Positions 11,216-22,917 of a DNA stretch of 64,000 nucleotides are shown here, in pieces. The notes beneath the pieces are model-generated. The model was not told the origin of the DNA, did not search any database, and worked only from the letters and a program-made list of their open reading frames with translations. This stretch comes from Euptelea pleiosperma (taxonomy: Eukaryota; Streptophyta; Magnoliopsida; Ranunculales; Eupteleaceae): assembly GCA_035048495.1 (NCBI GenBank), contig CM068546.1, positions 10,856,435-10,920,434 on the forward strand, given 5' to 3'. Each line of letters starts with the position of its first letter. Positions within the stretch are counted from its first letter, which is position 1. The translations under genes were made by a program, and so were the position numbers.

Positions 11216-12982
11216 CCGTCTAGATCTACACCCATTTCTTAAATTCCAATTCTTACACCCACTAGTGGGGCTCACATGGAAATGGTGTTTTTGAGTGCGT
11301 AGTTTTAGATTAAAAACTTATTAAACCTAAAATCTTCACTTATTAATCTTTTGACGTTCTCGTCTTTTTGACCTGTTTTTTTTTCCTCCATTTTATTTTA
11401 ATCCTAAATTTTTTAAAACTTACATTTTTAAGTGAGCGAAGTTTTGCCGCTTCACGATTTGCTAACTATGGTCCCAAGTAGTGGACCCTAAGGTGTGTTT
11501 GGCTACAAGGTTACTTATGTTATGGTTCTGAATAAAGAAGATATATACTACTATCAAACCTATAGTGCTTAGCGAAAAAAAAAAAAAAAAGACCTTTGTA
11601 CAATAAGCGATGTCCATCCATTATTGTTATCAAACAGTGCTAGCCTCGCGGTCGACTGTGTGCGCCACGCTGAATGGGTGGCTGTCAACTTCAAGCAATT
11701 ACAGTGGCGCATATAGACGCGTGGCATTTGAGGCTAGCATTATTCTTAGACCACATGCCCCGAGAGGGGTTATGGTCGTCCAATTAAAATGATTTATGTG
11801 ACCAATTGATTAATAAAAAAAACCCACACTTTAGCTTGCCTTGAGCAACGCATGCATCACAATGTGCATGTGTCAACATCGAACATCAAAAATAAAATAT
11901 AAATCCATTGCTAGTTGTTTTTAAGTACTTTTAATTAGTCTCCAAATCAATCTTGCAAATCAGTCGCGCGGGGTCTAGCCCCTAGACCATTTGATCTTGA
12001 CCGATGGTGATCGACATGTTTCTAAAACTTAAAATGACAATAGTACCCATCTCTTCTTCATCTTCCTTTCGTGATCATATGTGGAAATTCTCCGGTTAGT
12101 TCCAACAACACTCTATCGCTCTAACGCCAAACCTTCTCTGGCATCTCCATATGAATTGTAGATCTTTAGATCCGACGGTCCACCACATATGATATGACCC
12201 CACACGGGTTCTTCGATCTGGGAACATCACTACTCTTTTTACTCTTTAATATTTTTCCACGAATTATTGAAGAGTGACGATTCAATAGGAGGGTCTCTAT
12301 CGAATCAAGCCATACAAGCCCCCCGTGTCTCTCATTTTTATTGGATAAAGTATACCATGGACTACTCCTCACAAGCCAATGCAAATAGTCCAAGGTACAC
12401 TTTAAATGAAAATGAGAGGTCGAGGGGCTTGAATGCCTGAACTAGCAGGCGTCCTCTTATTTGATGGGGCGGACTCACAAGGCCCCTCTTTTTCTGACCT
12501 TTTCTCGAGCATTGGACTCGACGCCGTGGATTTCTAGAATCCGACGATGGTTGATAGTACTGACTATCAACCATCGTTGGATTCTCGAGAATTCTCGAAA
12601 TCCACGGCCCCAAGTCCGACTTCCGAGAGGGGTCAGAAAGGGGGTCCATTTTCTTACATGCAAATCACCTTTTTATTTTAGTCGAATTATTTATTAAAGT
12701 TAGTGTATGCGGTATACTTTTGACCAATGACAAAAAGACACCCACTATGCACCACGAATAAATGTACGATTCCCCGCCTATGGGTACATTACTTAATGAC
12801 ATAATGGATTTTCTACAACAATACGGTACATCTTTTTATTAGAGACTAAGTTTTCCGATACAGGTAGCAGTTGAATTAAGATGGCAAACCAAAACGGACC
12901 CCATGGAGACAAGAACATCTCTCATTTGGCAATTCTACTTGAAATCAGTGAAGGGGACAAAGAAAAATCTATTTAAAAAAAG
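11216..12982. repeat. Segmental duplication, unit B
   Basis: Collinear with unit A but shorter, because it lacks the full MITE-2 and the 9729 MITE-3 and has instead a MITE-3 copy at 12478. It begins with the left end of a MITE-2 (GTCCGTCTAGATCTACACCC). The same kind of end begins the next partial unit at 12983, so MITE-2 ends mark the unit joints. Confidence 0.7.
12478..12648. mobile_element. MITE-3, within unit B
   Basis: Near-perfect foldback: left arm GTGGATTTCTAGAATCCGAC, central ATGGTTGATAGTAC/GACTATCAACCAT, right arm ending GGTCAGAAAGGGGGTCC. Unit A has no element here. The edges are set by where the inverted arms stop matching. Confidence 0.65.
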
Positions 12983-13290
12983 TCCGTCTAGAGCTACACC
13001 TATTTCTTAGGTCTAATACTTACACCCGATAGTGGGGCTCACACGGAGATCATGTTGGACAACCAAACCATATATTGAGTCGTCCATGCCACGATGGTCA
13101 TCGTCACAAAAAATCAATCCATTTTGATATTCCTAACTTCATGAAAAATTGATTACAAAAAAAAAAAAAAAATTCATGAAAAATTGACTTAAATTAAAGG
13201 GTGGGCTCAGGGACCCCTTTTTCTGACCTCTCTCGGGAATCGTGCTGTTGGATTTTGAGAATCCAATGGTGGTTGATAGCTCTGAGCTGA
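12983..13290. repeat. Start of a third duplication unit, joined to half a MITE-3
   Basis: The left end of a MITE-2 (GTCCGTCTAGAGCTACACC, then CATGTTGGACAACC) runs to about 13195. It is broken by an A-run near 13157 and then meets half a MITE-3 (GGGCTCAGGGACCCC to GAATCCAATGGTGGTTG, 13203-13276). The other halves of both elements are absent. Confidence 0.6.
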
Positions 13291-13873
13291 CATTGACTTT
13301 TTCACTTATTGCCAGTACTCAACCCCCTTGGATTTACGATGATATGCATGATCTGGACACTCAACTGACCAATATTTGGCAAATGCTTAGACCTAGATCG
13401 GCCACATCAGCCCTCCATGTGGCAAGAGAATCCACCATTCCATAGTTTGAAACATCCTCAAAAACACAATGTGGCACATTCTCTCAGGCCCACTGTCCCA
13501 TGAATTTTAGCCCCTTCTTGATGGACTTTTCTACAAAAAATTAGGCTGATAGGTGATTCATAGCCATTTGAGCATTTTCAACATGGGTTTTTAGCCCATC
13601 CACAAGCTGTTCATGAAGCCCATGAGGGACATATATTTGTCTCCTTGTAGTTGGATCTCAAAGTTTTTGGAATACTCAAAATTCTAGTACTCGAGCAAAA
13701 ACATCTTTGAACAAGGTTCAGCACCATTGCCAAATGTGTCCGAAAAAGAAAAGTAAAGCAAACGAAGCATGTCCAAAAGTGAATCAACCCCTTAGACTGC
13801 TATGAAAAAGACCATCAGATTTCAAAGCACGATCTAATTCAAAATTTACACCTAATTGAGCACATCTAACATA
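13291..13873. other. Intergenic, nothing recognised
   Basis: No protein-family match and no repeat ends found. Confidence 0.4.
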
Positions 13874-14025
13874 CCGTCCAGCTAAGATGGTTAGTGTGTA
13901 CCCCTCCTCTTGTGGGAGGTCGTGGGTTCAATCCCACATAGGCAAGTTTCCTCCTTCTGCAGCTGTGCCATGGAGTAGAAATCCCCTCTCCCGGCTCTAC
14001 CAAGCCCAGGTCTAGCCTAGCGTGC
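13874..14025 (+). mobile_element. tRNA-derived SINE (type 1)
   Basis: A polymerase III box B, GGTTCAATCCC, lies at 13925-13935, and a box A-like stretch (CAGCTAAGATGG) about 45 bases upstream. The following 90 bases (GTAGAAATCCCC, CAGGTCTAGCC) match the minus-strand SINE at 52980-53177 along nearly the whole length. No A-tail or target duplication is visible, so this copy is probably 3'-decayed. Confidence 0.7.
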
Positions 14026-14177
14026 TCTGAGGCTTCTGTTCATGCTGTTCTGGTTTAGTGATCCAGCCTCAACTGTGCCCTACAAAAATAAATTATTATT
14101 TCACAATACCATGATCACTATAACTAACTCCATTGAGTTATTCACCATGTCAATAAGTACACCTATGTTAGACACTA

Positions 14178-14393
14178 GGCTTAGGCTTCGAGGATCCCCT
14201 TTTTCTGACCCCTCTAGGTGTTCGCGTGTTCAGCCATGGATTTCACGAATCCAACAGTGGTTGTCAGCGTCGAAAAAAAGTGAAAAAGTGATGCCGGCTC
14301 GGCACTCACAACCACCGTTGGATTCTTGGAATCCACCCGAGCACGTAAACATGAGAGGGGTCCGAAAAAGGGGTCCCCGGAGCTCGATGCTTG
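14178..14393. mobile_element. MITE-3 copy
   Basis: Foldback of about 215 bp. The left arm has CCTTTTTCTGACCCCTCTAG and ATGGATTTCACGAATCCAAC; the right arm has their reverse complements and GGGGTCCGAAAAAGGGG. GACACTA occurs at both flanks (14171-14177 and 14394-14400), a likely part of the target duplication. Confidence 0.7.
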
Positions 14394-14956
14394 ACACTAT
14401 ATTTCAATTCTGCCCTTCTATAAGGAACACCAGTTCTCACAATTCCATCTTCGCCTGCCAAGACTACTAAAAATGTTTCAAAAAATTAAAAATAGGCGTG
14501 CGGCACGACTTACAAAAAGCTCACACCTTTCTTTATCTTAAACATTCAAGAGCTAGTCCATCCTTGTTCCGTTGAGCCCGCTCTGAATAATCCCTTTGTG
14601 CCAAACAATCATTGTTTCAGTGGGCCCGAAAGAGTGTCACTACAGGGAAGAGATAGGTTCGAAAGTGTCTGATTAGTTTTTCGTTCTTGACATCTTTCCA
14701 GTTTCTCGCGTGGCAGCAAACGAGAAATTGGGATCGGTTTCCCATGAAACGATAAAGGTCAGGGAAGAAGGCTCAAGTTAGCAACGTGGAGCCTCTTGAG
14801 TGCAGTACCGGCACGCCTCCTGCATTAAAAGTGGCGCACGTTTTCTACCGCCTTCGGATGCGGGCCCACTGCCTCCCTAAGGCCCCAAATCCAATATTAT
14901 CTCGCTTTTCCTTTTCTTATTAACTTTTTTTTCACTGAAAAGGAAAGTTCTTTATT
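14394..14956. other. Intergenic, nothing recognised
   Basis: Moderately GC-rich in places (14700-14880), but no exon, RNA gene or repeat end could be supported. Confidence 0.4.
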
Positions 14957-15370
14957 GTGAAAATTTTTCATTCTCATTCTCATTTTCAGTGACCAAAATA
15001 CCCCTCCTCATAAATCTATCTATTTTTATTTATTTATTTATTTATACTATTACAAAGTCGAAACCGGAGGGGACCACGCCCCTCACACGGGCTTGTGAAA
15101 ATTTTTCATTCTCATTCTCATTTTCAGTGACCAAAATACCCCTCCTCATAAATCTATCTATTTTTATTTATTTATTTATTTATACTATTATAAAGTCAAA
15201 ACCGGAGGGGGCCACGCCCCTCACACGGGCTTGTGAAAATTTTTCATTCTCATTCTCATTTTCAGTGACCAAAATACCCCTCCTCATAAATCTATCTATT
15301 TTTATTTATTTATTTATTTATACTATTATAAAGTCAAAACCGGAGGGGGCCACGCCCCTCACACGGGCTT
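14957..15370. repeat. Tandem repeat, 138-bp unit, three near-identical copies
   Basis: Units start TGTGAAAATTTTTCATTCTC at about 14956, 15094 and 15232, differing at only a few bases. Each contains a CATTCTCATTCTCATTTTCA microsatellite-like start, a (TTTA)n stretch and an ACCGGAGGGG...CACGCCCCTCACACGGG block. As 138 is a multiple of three, one plus-strand frame stays open (14989-15447) and repeats a 46-residue peptide, probably by chance. Confidence 0.92.
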
Positions 15371-16110
15371 CACAAGAGGCTCACTCACGTGCAACGCACC
15401 CACTAACTCATAACTTGCTTATCAAAATAAAAAGAAAAATCTTATAACTTACCTTTATACAATGACCTAAAAAATTATCTCGAAAACCACAAATTAGAAT
15501 TAAAATTAGTTGTTTTTTTTTTTTTTTTGTGTTGTTGTTGTTGTTGTCTTTTGTAGGGTTTCATCTGTGCAACTCCCTTGAGGGGTTCCTTGCTAGCACT
15601 CGGAAAAAACAAAAAAAACATAAAAAACTCGACGTCGTAATAAAAAATCTCGACGTCGTTATTAATGGCACATCACCTTCCACCATAAGAACCCACTTGG
15701 GGATTCCTTGTGCCAAAGCATGATCCTATTAAATGATCCTAACTACCCAATTTATAGACTCCTTTTCATATCATACCGGATTCATTGTCCATTCCAACTA
15801 TTTGGGATGGCCTATATAAATTCCGTCTAAAGCCGTAATTTTTTGGGTACCAACACAAATCTTTTTTTTGTCGTTCAGTTCTATCTAAAGCCATATCTTC
15901 TGTTAGAATGTACGTATTCACGATCTGTAAGATGGTGAATACAATATTTACATTAATTCAAATCAAATACCATACCATTGTCAAAAAATGATCGAATAAA
16001 TTAAGAAACGACAAAGATTGATGAGTGAGAAATTCAAATTAATATAATAATATGGTTTTTGTCGAAAAAATAATGAGTCAAAACTACATACATATACATA
16101 TATACATATA
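15371..16110. other. Intergenic, nothing firm
   Basis: Holds a GTTGTT microsatellite near 15532-15546 after a T-run. Near 15798 the words CCAACTATTTGGGATGGCC resemble the 3' tails of some plant non-LTR elements, but no coding part accompanies them. Confidence 0.35.
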
Positions 16111-16800
16111 CACTAAATCAAGTCGAAGTCCAACCTAATTTTGACTTGTATTTTGCAGGTTTGGATCCTTAAGATATGATCCAAATCTAAAACGACCAGA
16201 TACAGATCCAAGTAATTTAACTTAAGTTAGGTTGAGGTTGGATTCGGATCATGTTTTTAGGTAGTTGGATCAGGTTGAATCCGAATTCGGATCTTGGATT
16301 TGATTGGATCCTTACTATAATTAGCTATTTGTAGTGGATCCACTAAATCAAGTCGAAGTTCAACCTAATTTTGACTTGTATTTTGCAGGTTTGGATCCTT
16401 AAGATACGATCCAAATCTAAAACGACAAGATACAAATCCAAGTAATCTAGCTCGAGTTAGGTTGAGGTTGGATTCGGATCATGTTTTTAGGTACTTGGAA
16501 CATGTCGAATTCGAATTCGGATCTTTGATTTGATTGGATCCTTACTATAAGTAGCTATTCGTAATGGATCCACTAAATCAAGTCGAAGTCCAACCTAATT
16601 TTGACTTGTATTTTGCAGGTTTGGATCCTTAAGATATGATCCAAATCTAAAATGACCAGATACAGATCTAAGTAATCTAGCTTGAGTTAGGTTGAGGTTG
16701 GATTCGGATCATGTTTCCAGGTACTTGGAACAGGTCGAATCTAAATTCGGATCTTGGATTTGATTGGATCCTTACTATAAGTAGCTATTTGTAGTGGATC
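16111..16800. repeat. Tandem repeat, 230-bp unit, three copies
   Basis: Units begin CACTAAATCAAGTCGAAG at 16111, 16341 and 16571, each exactly 230 bp long and highly similar. They are rich in GGATC/GATCC words (e.g. TTTGGATCCTTAAGATA). No coding potential. Confidence 0.92.
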
Positions 16801-17241
16801 CATTTCGTATATCAGCTGAATTTGGATCTTTACATACCATAATTCGTAGGAGTGGAGAGGTTTTCTTTACACATGACAGCTAAGATGACGGGTGCGAAGG
16901 GGTCTACGCATTTTGCCACCTCAACATCTTTACATGTGGCAAGTTTCAACCCAATAGCAATCTGTCATGTGGCAAAAAAATAAAGGTATGGTTCTTTTGC
17001 CTTTTTCTCTATTTTGAAAGATTTTGAAAAATCCATGATTGCAATATATATAGGGGCAAAGTGCAATGCAAGGTAGATTATAGACATGACAGGGACAAGG
17101 GCATTATGTATGTAACAAAAATCCTATTGGGTATTGACGGTCCGGACTGCCCGTTGTAGCCTTCGAATGTAAATAAAAGATCGCACTATAAAGAAGATAT
17201 TCGAGTATAGCACAATGATTTATTTTTTGCGATAAAGTTAA
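16801..17241. other. Intergenic, nothing recognised
   Basis: A pair of CATGTGGCAA-type words lies near 16930-16975. No gene or complete repeat is seen. Confidence 0.4.
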
Positions 17242-17606
17242 GAGTCTGTCTAGAGCTACATCCAGTTCTTACACCCACATGGAGATTATGCTGGTCAATT
17301 CAACGCACAGTGAGTTTTTCATACTATGGTTACCCTCCTCACAAAAAAATAGGACATTTCGAGGTTTCTAACCTTATGAAAATTGACCTTGATTTGAAAA
17401 ATCCAAACCATCCAATTAAACCATTATTTTGGGTCAATTATTTACATGGTTAGTAATGTCGAAATGAACTGATTTTTGGTGGTGATAATCATCATTGCGA
17501 GGAAAACTCATTGTATGGTTGGATTATCCAACATGATCTTGATGTGGACCCCACCATCTGGTGTAAGAACTGGATGTAAGAAATGGGTGTAGCCCTAGAG
17601 GGACTC
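17242..17606. mobile_element. MITE-2, full-length, with perfect 9-bp target duplication
   Basis: The 365-bp element starts GAGTCTGTCTAGAGCTACA and its right end in reverse reads GAGTCCCTCTAGGGCTACA. It is flanked by TAAAGTTAA at 17233-17241 and 17607-17615. Nine-bp duplication plus long inverted arms fits a Mutator-like MITE. No coding capacity. Confidence 0.87.
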
Positions 17607-17779
17607 TAAAGTTAATTAGACATAGATCACAATTACATCTATGACCAACTTGAGCTGCCACCTTCATGTGCCACACTAAGTTGCTGTCACCATGCACACA
17701 ATTGCCTCCTACACATGCTATGAGTCACACTAACAAACTAAATCAACTAGTTGCTACATCTCTTGAGTAGTATTGAACA

Positions 17780-19275
17780 CACGACCTTCGACAAGGGAAG
17801 TTACATGTCAATGACGCATACATGTCAACGACGCTACAAAAATATTATTAATGATTATTTCATTTTTAATTTTTAAAAGGGGTGCTTTAACAGGGTTTTG
17901 CTAACCATAATCGGCCCCTATAAAGTGATTTGTGTGTTTAACATAAGATTTTTCTGTAATAATTTAAGTAATAGAATTTGCAAGTTACTATTTCCAAACA
18001 CATTTTACATCTTCTAGAACAACAATGACCTCCCAAAAGGGAAGCTACATGTCAATGACGTTGCGCGAGAGTTATACGTTTTTTTAAGAACAAAATATTA
18101 TTCATGATTATTTCATTCTTAATTTTTAAAAGGGGTGTTTAAACAACGTTTTGCAGACCACAATCGACCCATATAAGTTTATTTATGTGTTTAACATAAG
18201 ATTTTTTTTATAATAATTTAAGTAAGAATTTGCGAGTTACTATTTTCAGAGCACATTTTACCTCTTCTAGAGCAACAATGACCTCCCACAAGGGAAGGTC
18301 TATACGTACATGCCAATGACGCGTACATGTCAACAACGCTGCGCGAGAGTTGTATTTCTTTTTAAGAACAAAATATTATTCATGATTATTTCATTTTTAA
18401 CTTTTAAAAGGGGTGTTTAAACAAGGTCTTGCTACCCATAATCTCTATAAGGAGATTTGCGTGTTTAACATAAGATTTTTCTATAATAATTGAAGTAATA
18501 GAATTTGCGAGTTACTATTTCCAAAGCACATCTTATCTTTTCTAGAGCAATAATGACCTCCCATAAGGGAAGGTACATGCCAATGACACATACATGTCAA
18601 CGACGGGAGAGTTGTATTTCTTTTTAAAAACAAAATATTATTCATGATTATTTTATTTTTAATTTTTAAAATGGGTGTTTAACATAAGATTTTTTTTATA
18701 ATAATTTAAGTAATAGAATTTGCGAATTACTATTTCCAAGCACATTTTACCTCTTCTAGAGCAACAATGACCTCCCACAAGGGAAGGTACATGCCAATGA
18801 CGCGTACATGTCAACGACGCGACGCGGGTTGTATTTCTTTCTAAGAACAAAATATTACTTATGATTATTTCACTTTTTATTTTTAAAAAGAGTGTTTAAA
18901 CAGGGTTTTGCTAACCATAATTGGTCTAACCATAATTGGTCCCTACAAGGTGATTTGCGTGTTTAACATAAGATTCTTCTATAATAATTTAAGTTATAGA
19001 AATTTCTAAGTTACTATTTCCAGAGTACATTTTATCTTTTCTAGAGCAACAATGACCTCCCACAAGGGAAGGTACATGCTGACACGTACATGTCAACGAT
19101 GCTACGCGACAGACCGTTGTATTTCTTTTTAAGAACAAAATATTATTCATGATTATTTTAATTTTAATTTTTAAAATGGGTGTTTAACATATGATTTTCT
19201 ATAATAATCTAAGTAATAGAATTTGTGAATTACTATTTTCAGAGCACATTTTACTTCTTCTAGAACAACAATGCT
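17780..19275. repeat. Degenerate tandem array, about 215-285-bp unit, six copies
   Basis: The block AACAATGACCTCCCACAAGG, or close variants, recurs near 18021, 18274, 18549, 18764 and 19048, with a broken first copy near 17785 and a last start near 19265. Each is followed by GTCAACGACG, AACAAAATATTATTCATGAT, a poly-T/A block and TGTTTAACATAAGATTTTT. Long and short units alternate because some lack the AGGGTTTTGCTAACCATAA segment. Confidence 0.88.
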
Positions 19276-19934
19276 TTTTCACTTTTATTTTATTTTATTT
19301 TTATTTTTCTGTACTTCTTCAAGAGTAGAAGCAAAATGTGCTCTGGAAATCCTATGTCCATGGACTTTATCCAGTAAGATTTCAAAGTTCAAAGCAAGTG
19401 ACATGTGGGACCCACCAAGAATAATTTAATCACAAAATAATGTATTCCTAAGTAATGCAAGCAGTGGAAAAGATTAGTGGCATTCTAGTAATTCTGAAGA
19501 AAAGAATGTCCAGTGAGAACCATGGAAACAAAAATAAAAAATAAAAAATAAATAAATATATTTAATATTTTTCAATATTATAGAAAATCAAATTATATAA
19601 AGGTTAATAAGTAATTAATGATAGATTATTAATAACCCCACAAGTAACGGACTTTAGGCAGTTCTCTGTCATGGTCGCCGATATTTCTCAATTTTTTTCT
19701 CTAAGAAAGACTGAAAGAGAGAGAGAGAGAGAGAAGATAGCCGGCACTTTTATGCTCCCATTGCACATATCTCAAGCAAAAAACAGCACTATTTATATAC
19801 ATCTCTCGTCTTCTATAACGGCTAGTTATCATGGTGGAGCAGTGGGGATTGATTTGACTCTCAGACCCGTTTGCTTCTTCTTCTTCTTGTTCTTGTTCTG
19901 GTGACATTTCTTCATCCGTTGCATATAGACCCAA
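19276..19934 (+). promoter_or_regulatory. XRI1 upstream region and 5' leader
   Basis: AT-rich DNA leads to a (GA)n tract at about 19710-19734 and a TATA-like box (TATTTATATA) at about 19790-19799. The start of transcription would then be near 19825, giving a leader of about 110 bases. The initiator codon context is CCAAATGGA. The promoter call rests on the motif and spacing only. Confidence 0.5.
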
Positions 19935-22917
19935 ATGGATTACACTAATGATAAGTGAGTTTGAACTTCTTTTTCGGTATCTGGGTCTGTTTTGTTTTCT
20001 GTTTTGGTTACTGGGTTGGTCTTGAAATCAGTTTTTATGATTTGGGTTTTTGGTGCCTGGTGGAAATTTGGACTTTGATGTTGCTTTTTTTGGGTTCAAA
20101 TGCAGGTTTTGTGTGATTGTTTTTTTTTTTTTGGATTTTGACTTTTATCTTCTGGGTTGTTTGATTTACAATTCTTTTATGGGGGGAAATTACTGAGATG
20201 TTCTGGGCTTTGTGATTCACTTTAATGGTTGATTGTTTTTCTTGGAGAAATTTGTATCTCTTCTAGGTTTCTGATGCAAATGCTTGTTTTGGATTAATGT
20301 TTCTCTTATCTTTTTGTTATCTACTTCTGGATCCAAATTCCAGATGGGGTCTTTTTGTGCTGCATTTGGTGTTTGAGTGTTGTAAGACCTGTTTCAGAAT
20401 CTCCTGTGGAACTACTTCTCTTCTATTTGTTCTAAGATGCTAGATCTACTCCTCTCTTTCTTGTTCTGTTTTTATAGTTTGGTGGAACTGTTTGGTCTCT
20501 TATTGTAAGCCTACTTATGCAATTTGTTTTGGTTCTCTAAATGTCATGTGATGTAATTCTTGCTTTTTCTTGAATTTTGTTTTTAACCTTTTAGCCCCTG
20601 TAAAATTTCCAACTGTTATAATAAAATGCGGCATAGAATCTAGCTTTAGCCTGAATTTATTTGACCCCTTGTGATTTTCTTTTAAGTTGGATCGAACTTC
20701 AGCTTTAGGCATAGTCATTTGATTTCCTCATTTATCTCTGTTAGTTTCTATTTTTTCTCTTTTCACCAAATCTTGTCTTCTAGTCCAATTTTATGATTCG
20801 GAATGCTCTTGTTTTTTGTTATGAAATCGGTATTAGTGAGCGGTTGGAATGGCAAGGTGATGAGTATTATCTCGAAAAGGATTCACATCTTGGTAAGTCC
20901 TCATTGTGGTTCCTCATGTAATGGTACAATATATTTGTGAAGGTCTCTTATGTGGAGTTGGTCACTTTTGTTTGGAACAGATGTCTCTCATTGCCTATGG
21001 GACGAAGTAAATCAGAATGAAGATCTGTCTTATGTGTTTGACGAAACGACCCCAATAAAGGCTTGTGGGGATTTGGCTTACCATGTTTCCGATAGTGGAA
21101 GTGCGTTCCTTCTTTTTTCCTCAACATTCTAGTTTTTTAAGATGTAACTGAAGCAGTACACCTAGTTTTAATTTGAAAGAATGGATTTCAGCAAACATGA
21201 GCAAGGAACCGGAGGTGTATAGAGAGTCTTCTTCGCAACTAAAGAGGAGGCGGATGCTACAGTTCAACAATTTTATTCCCGATCCTTGCCTTCGTAATGA
21301 ACAGAATCTACAGAATCCATCCGCATTCGTAAAATCCAAGGTCTGCTGATTCTCTTGTGGATATCATCTTGTTTAGGCATATATATATATATATATATAT
21401 ATATAACTGATGAAATACCAGGAAAACAATGTCTATGATGTGTATAGTTCTAATGTATACCTGTACATTTTTTATAGGTAAACTGTATATTAATTGATCA
21501 CTATGTAACAAGGACACTCCATTTTCTAAGAATTTGCTTTGGCAGACACCTTGTCATACTCACATGTCAAACACATGGCAACACACTTTTCCATAGAAAT
21601 TAAATATCTTGTTTTCAGTTATTATTTATATACTGTTCGTATGAATTTAATGTATATCAGCTTATCTAAATACATTCTTTATATATTCCATACTGAACAT
21701 GAACTAGAGTACTTTAAAAAATATATCTCTCAACATGTGGAGTAAATCGTGTGGATATGTTGGCGTATCAGGTTTGTGGGGGTCAGTGTGTCTGACATTT
21801 TGTCAGTATCTGACTCTGACATGCGTTTCCGTGTCTGTGTTACATAGATCATTAACCATGTGTATACTAGACATGAACCAATATTTTGATCATTATTACT
21901 TTGTATTCAGTGAGGGTGATGGAAACATCTCTGTACTTTCTCATTCTTATGTGTCGGGATTTATATTTTGCATTTTGTATTCAGGACAGGGAGGACATGG
22001 AAGAAGTTTTACCTGAAAATCTACAGTGGGTTTCGGGATTTACTGGTTTGTCTCTCCAAATTCTTCTGTTTTTGAATTAGTAGTAATTATAATTACTCAT
22101 TCAGGTCTGTTCTAATTATGTGATCTACATTAGGAGATAGATCTGCCTCTGGGAATGAGGGCTTGGATCAATCATCTGAGATGTGGCTTTCCAATTGCTT
22201 TAACGATGGCGAGATGCATTTCAGCTCCGACGATATGTATGCTTATGCTTCATTTAACTTTAGTTTTATAATTTAGTATTTTTGCCACCTAAATTGATAA
22301 GTTTGATATGTGGGTCTGCAGGAACATTTCTGGGGTCTCCGATGATCAAGTCGATATTTCAGGTGTGTGAGGATATTATTTCATGTAATCTTGTACACTA
22401 GGTTTTTTTTCCCTATAGATTTATACCACGATTAAATCTTTAACATAGGATCACTTTTTCCTAGAATTCTGCAACATCCCACCTGAAATGGAAGCAGATG
22501 TTGTGCAAGAGTGTGCCACCCCAACTCCTCAAAGAGTTTTTAAAGGTATTTATCTGTTTTCGATCTTTCTTGTGCACCTTGTACTGTTTAAACTTCAACC
22601 CCAACCATTTTGAGACTGTCTTTTCAACACACTTAGGTAGGAAGTCTTACATGCGGACTCCCTCAAAGTTGGCTTCTTCTGTTGCCTATCCCTTTGCTCT
22701 CATCAAACCCTGTGGGGTCCTTGGAGATGTAACTCTGAAGGACATAAACCAGAAGATCCGCACACCACCCCCATCAAAGTTGAACCATGATACGGATGAT
22801 GACCCTTCCACTTCTTACCCCACTTCAGCTTTTTCTGGGAAGCCTGTGGTTGTTAGAAGAAAAATCCGCACTGAAGGAGGCAAAGGCAGCATTACAATCA
22901 TGAGAACCAAAGGCTAA
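19935..22917 (+). CDS. XRI1: XRI1-like protein (X-ray-induced transcript 1; meiosis and DNA repair)
   Basis: Nine exons join in frame: 19935-19954, 20837-20892, 20981-21100, 21192-21340, 21985-22045, 22134-22236, 22322-22362, 22465-22545 and 22637-22917. All introns are GT-AG. The sum is 912 bases, or 303 residues plus stop. The N-terminus MDYTNDNERLEWQGDEYYLE, the DVSHCLWDEV...DLSYVFDETTP block (about residues 26-50) and the C-terminal GRKSYMRTPSKLAS...IKPCGVLGDVTLKDINQ block (from residue 211) are the conserved parts of the XRI1 family. In Arabidopsis XRI1 is a nuclear protein induced by ionising radiation and needed for meiotic double-strand break repair; it has no known catalytic domain. 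Length is normal and no break is seen. The two smallest exons (20 and 41 bases) are placed by phase and homology, so their exact edges are the least certain. Confidence 0.92.

Noticed and set aside
13874..14025. A genuine tRNA gene
   Set aside because: Box B is good, but the sequence does not fold into a cloverleaf with proper acceptor and anticodon arms, and it has a homologous copy with an A-tail and target duplication, so it is a SINE.
14989..15447. 152-codon open frame as a repetitive membrane protein
   Set aside because: Explained by a 138-bp tandem repeat whose length is a multiple of three. No promoter, introns or homologue are seen.
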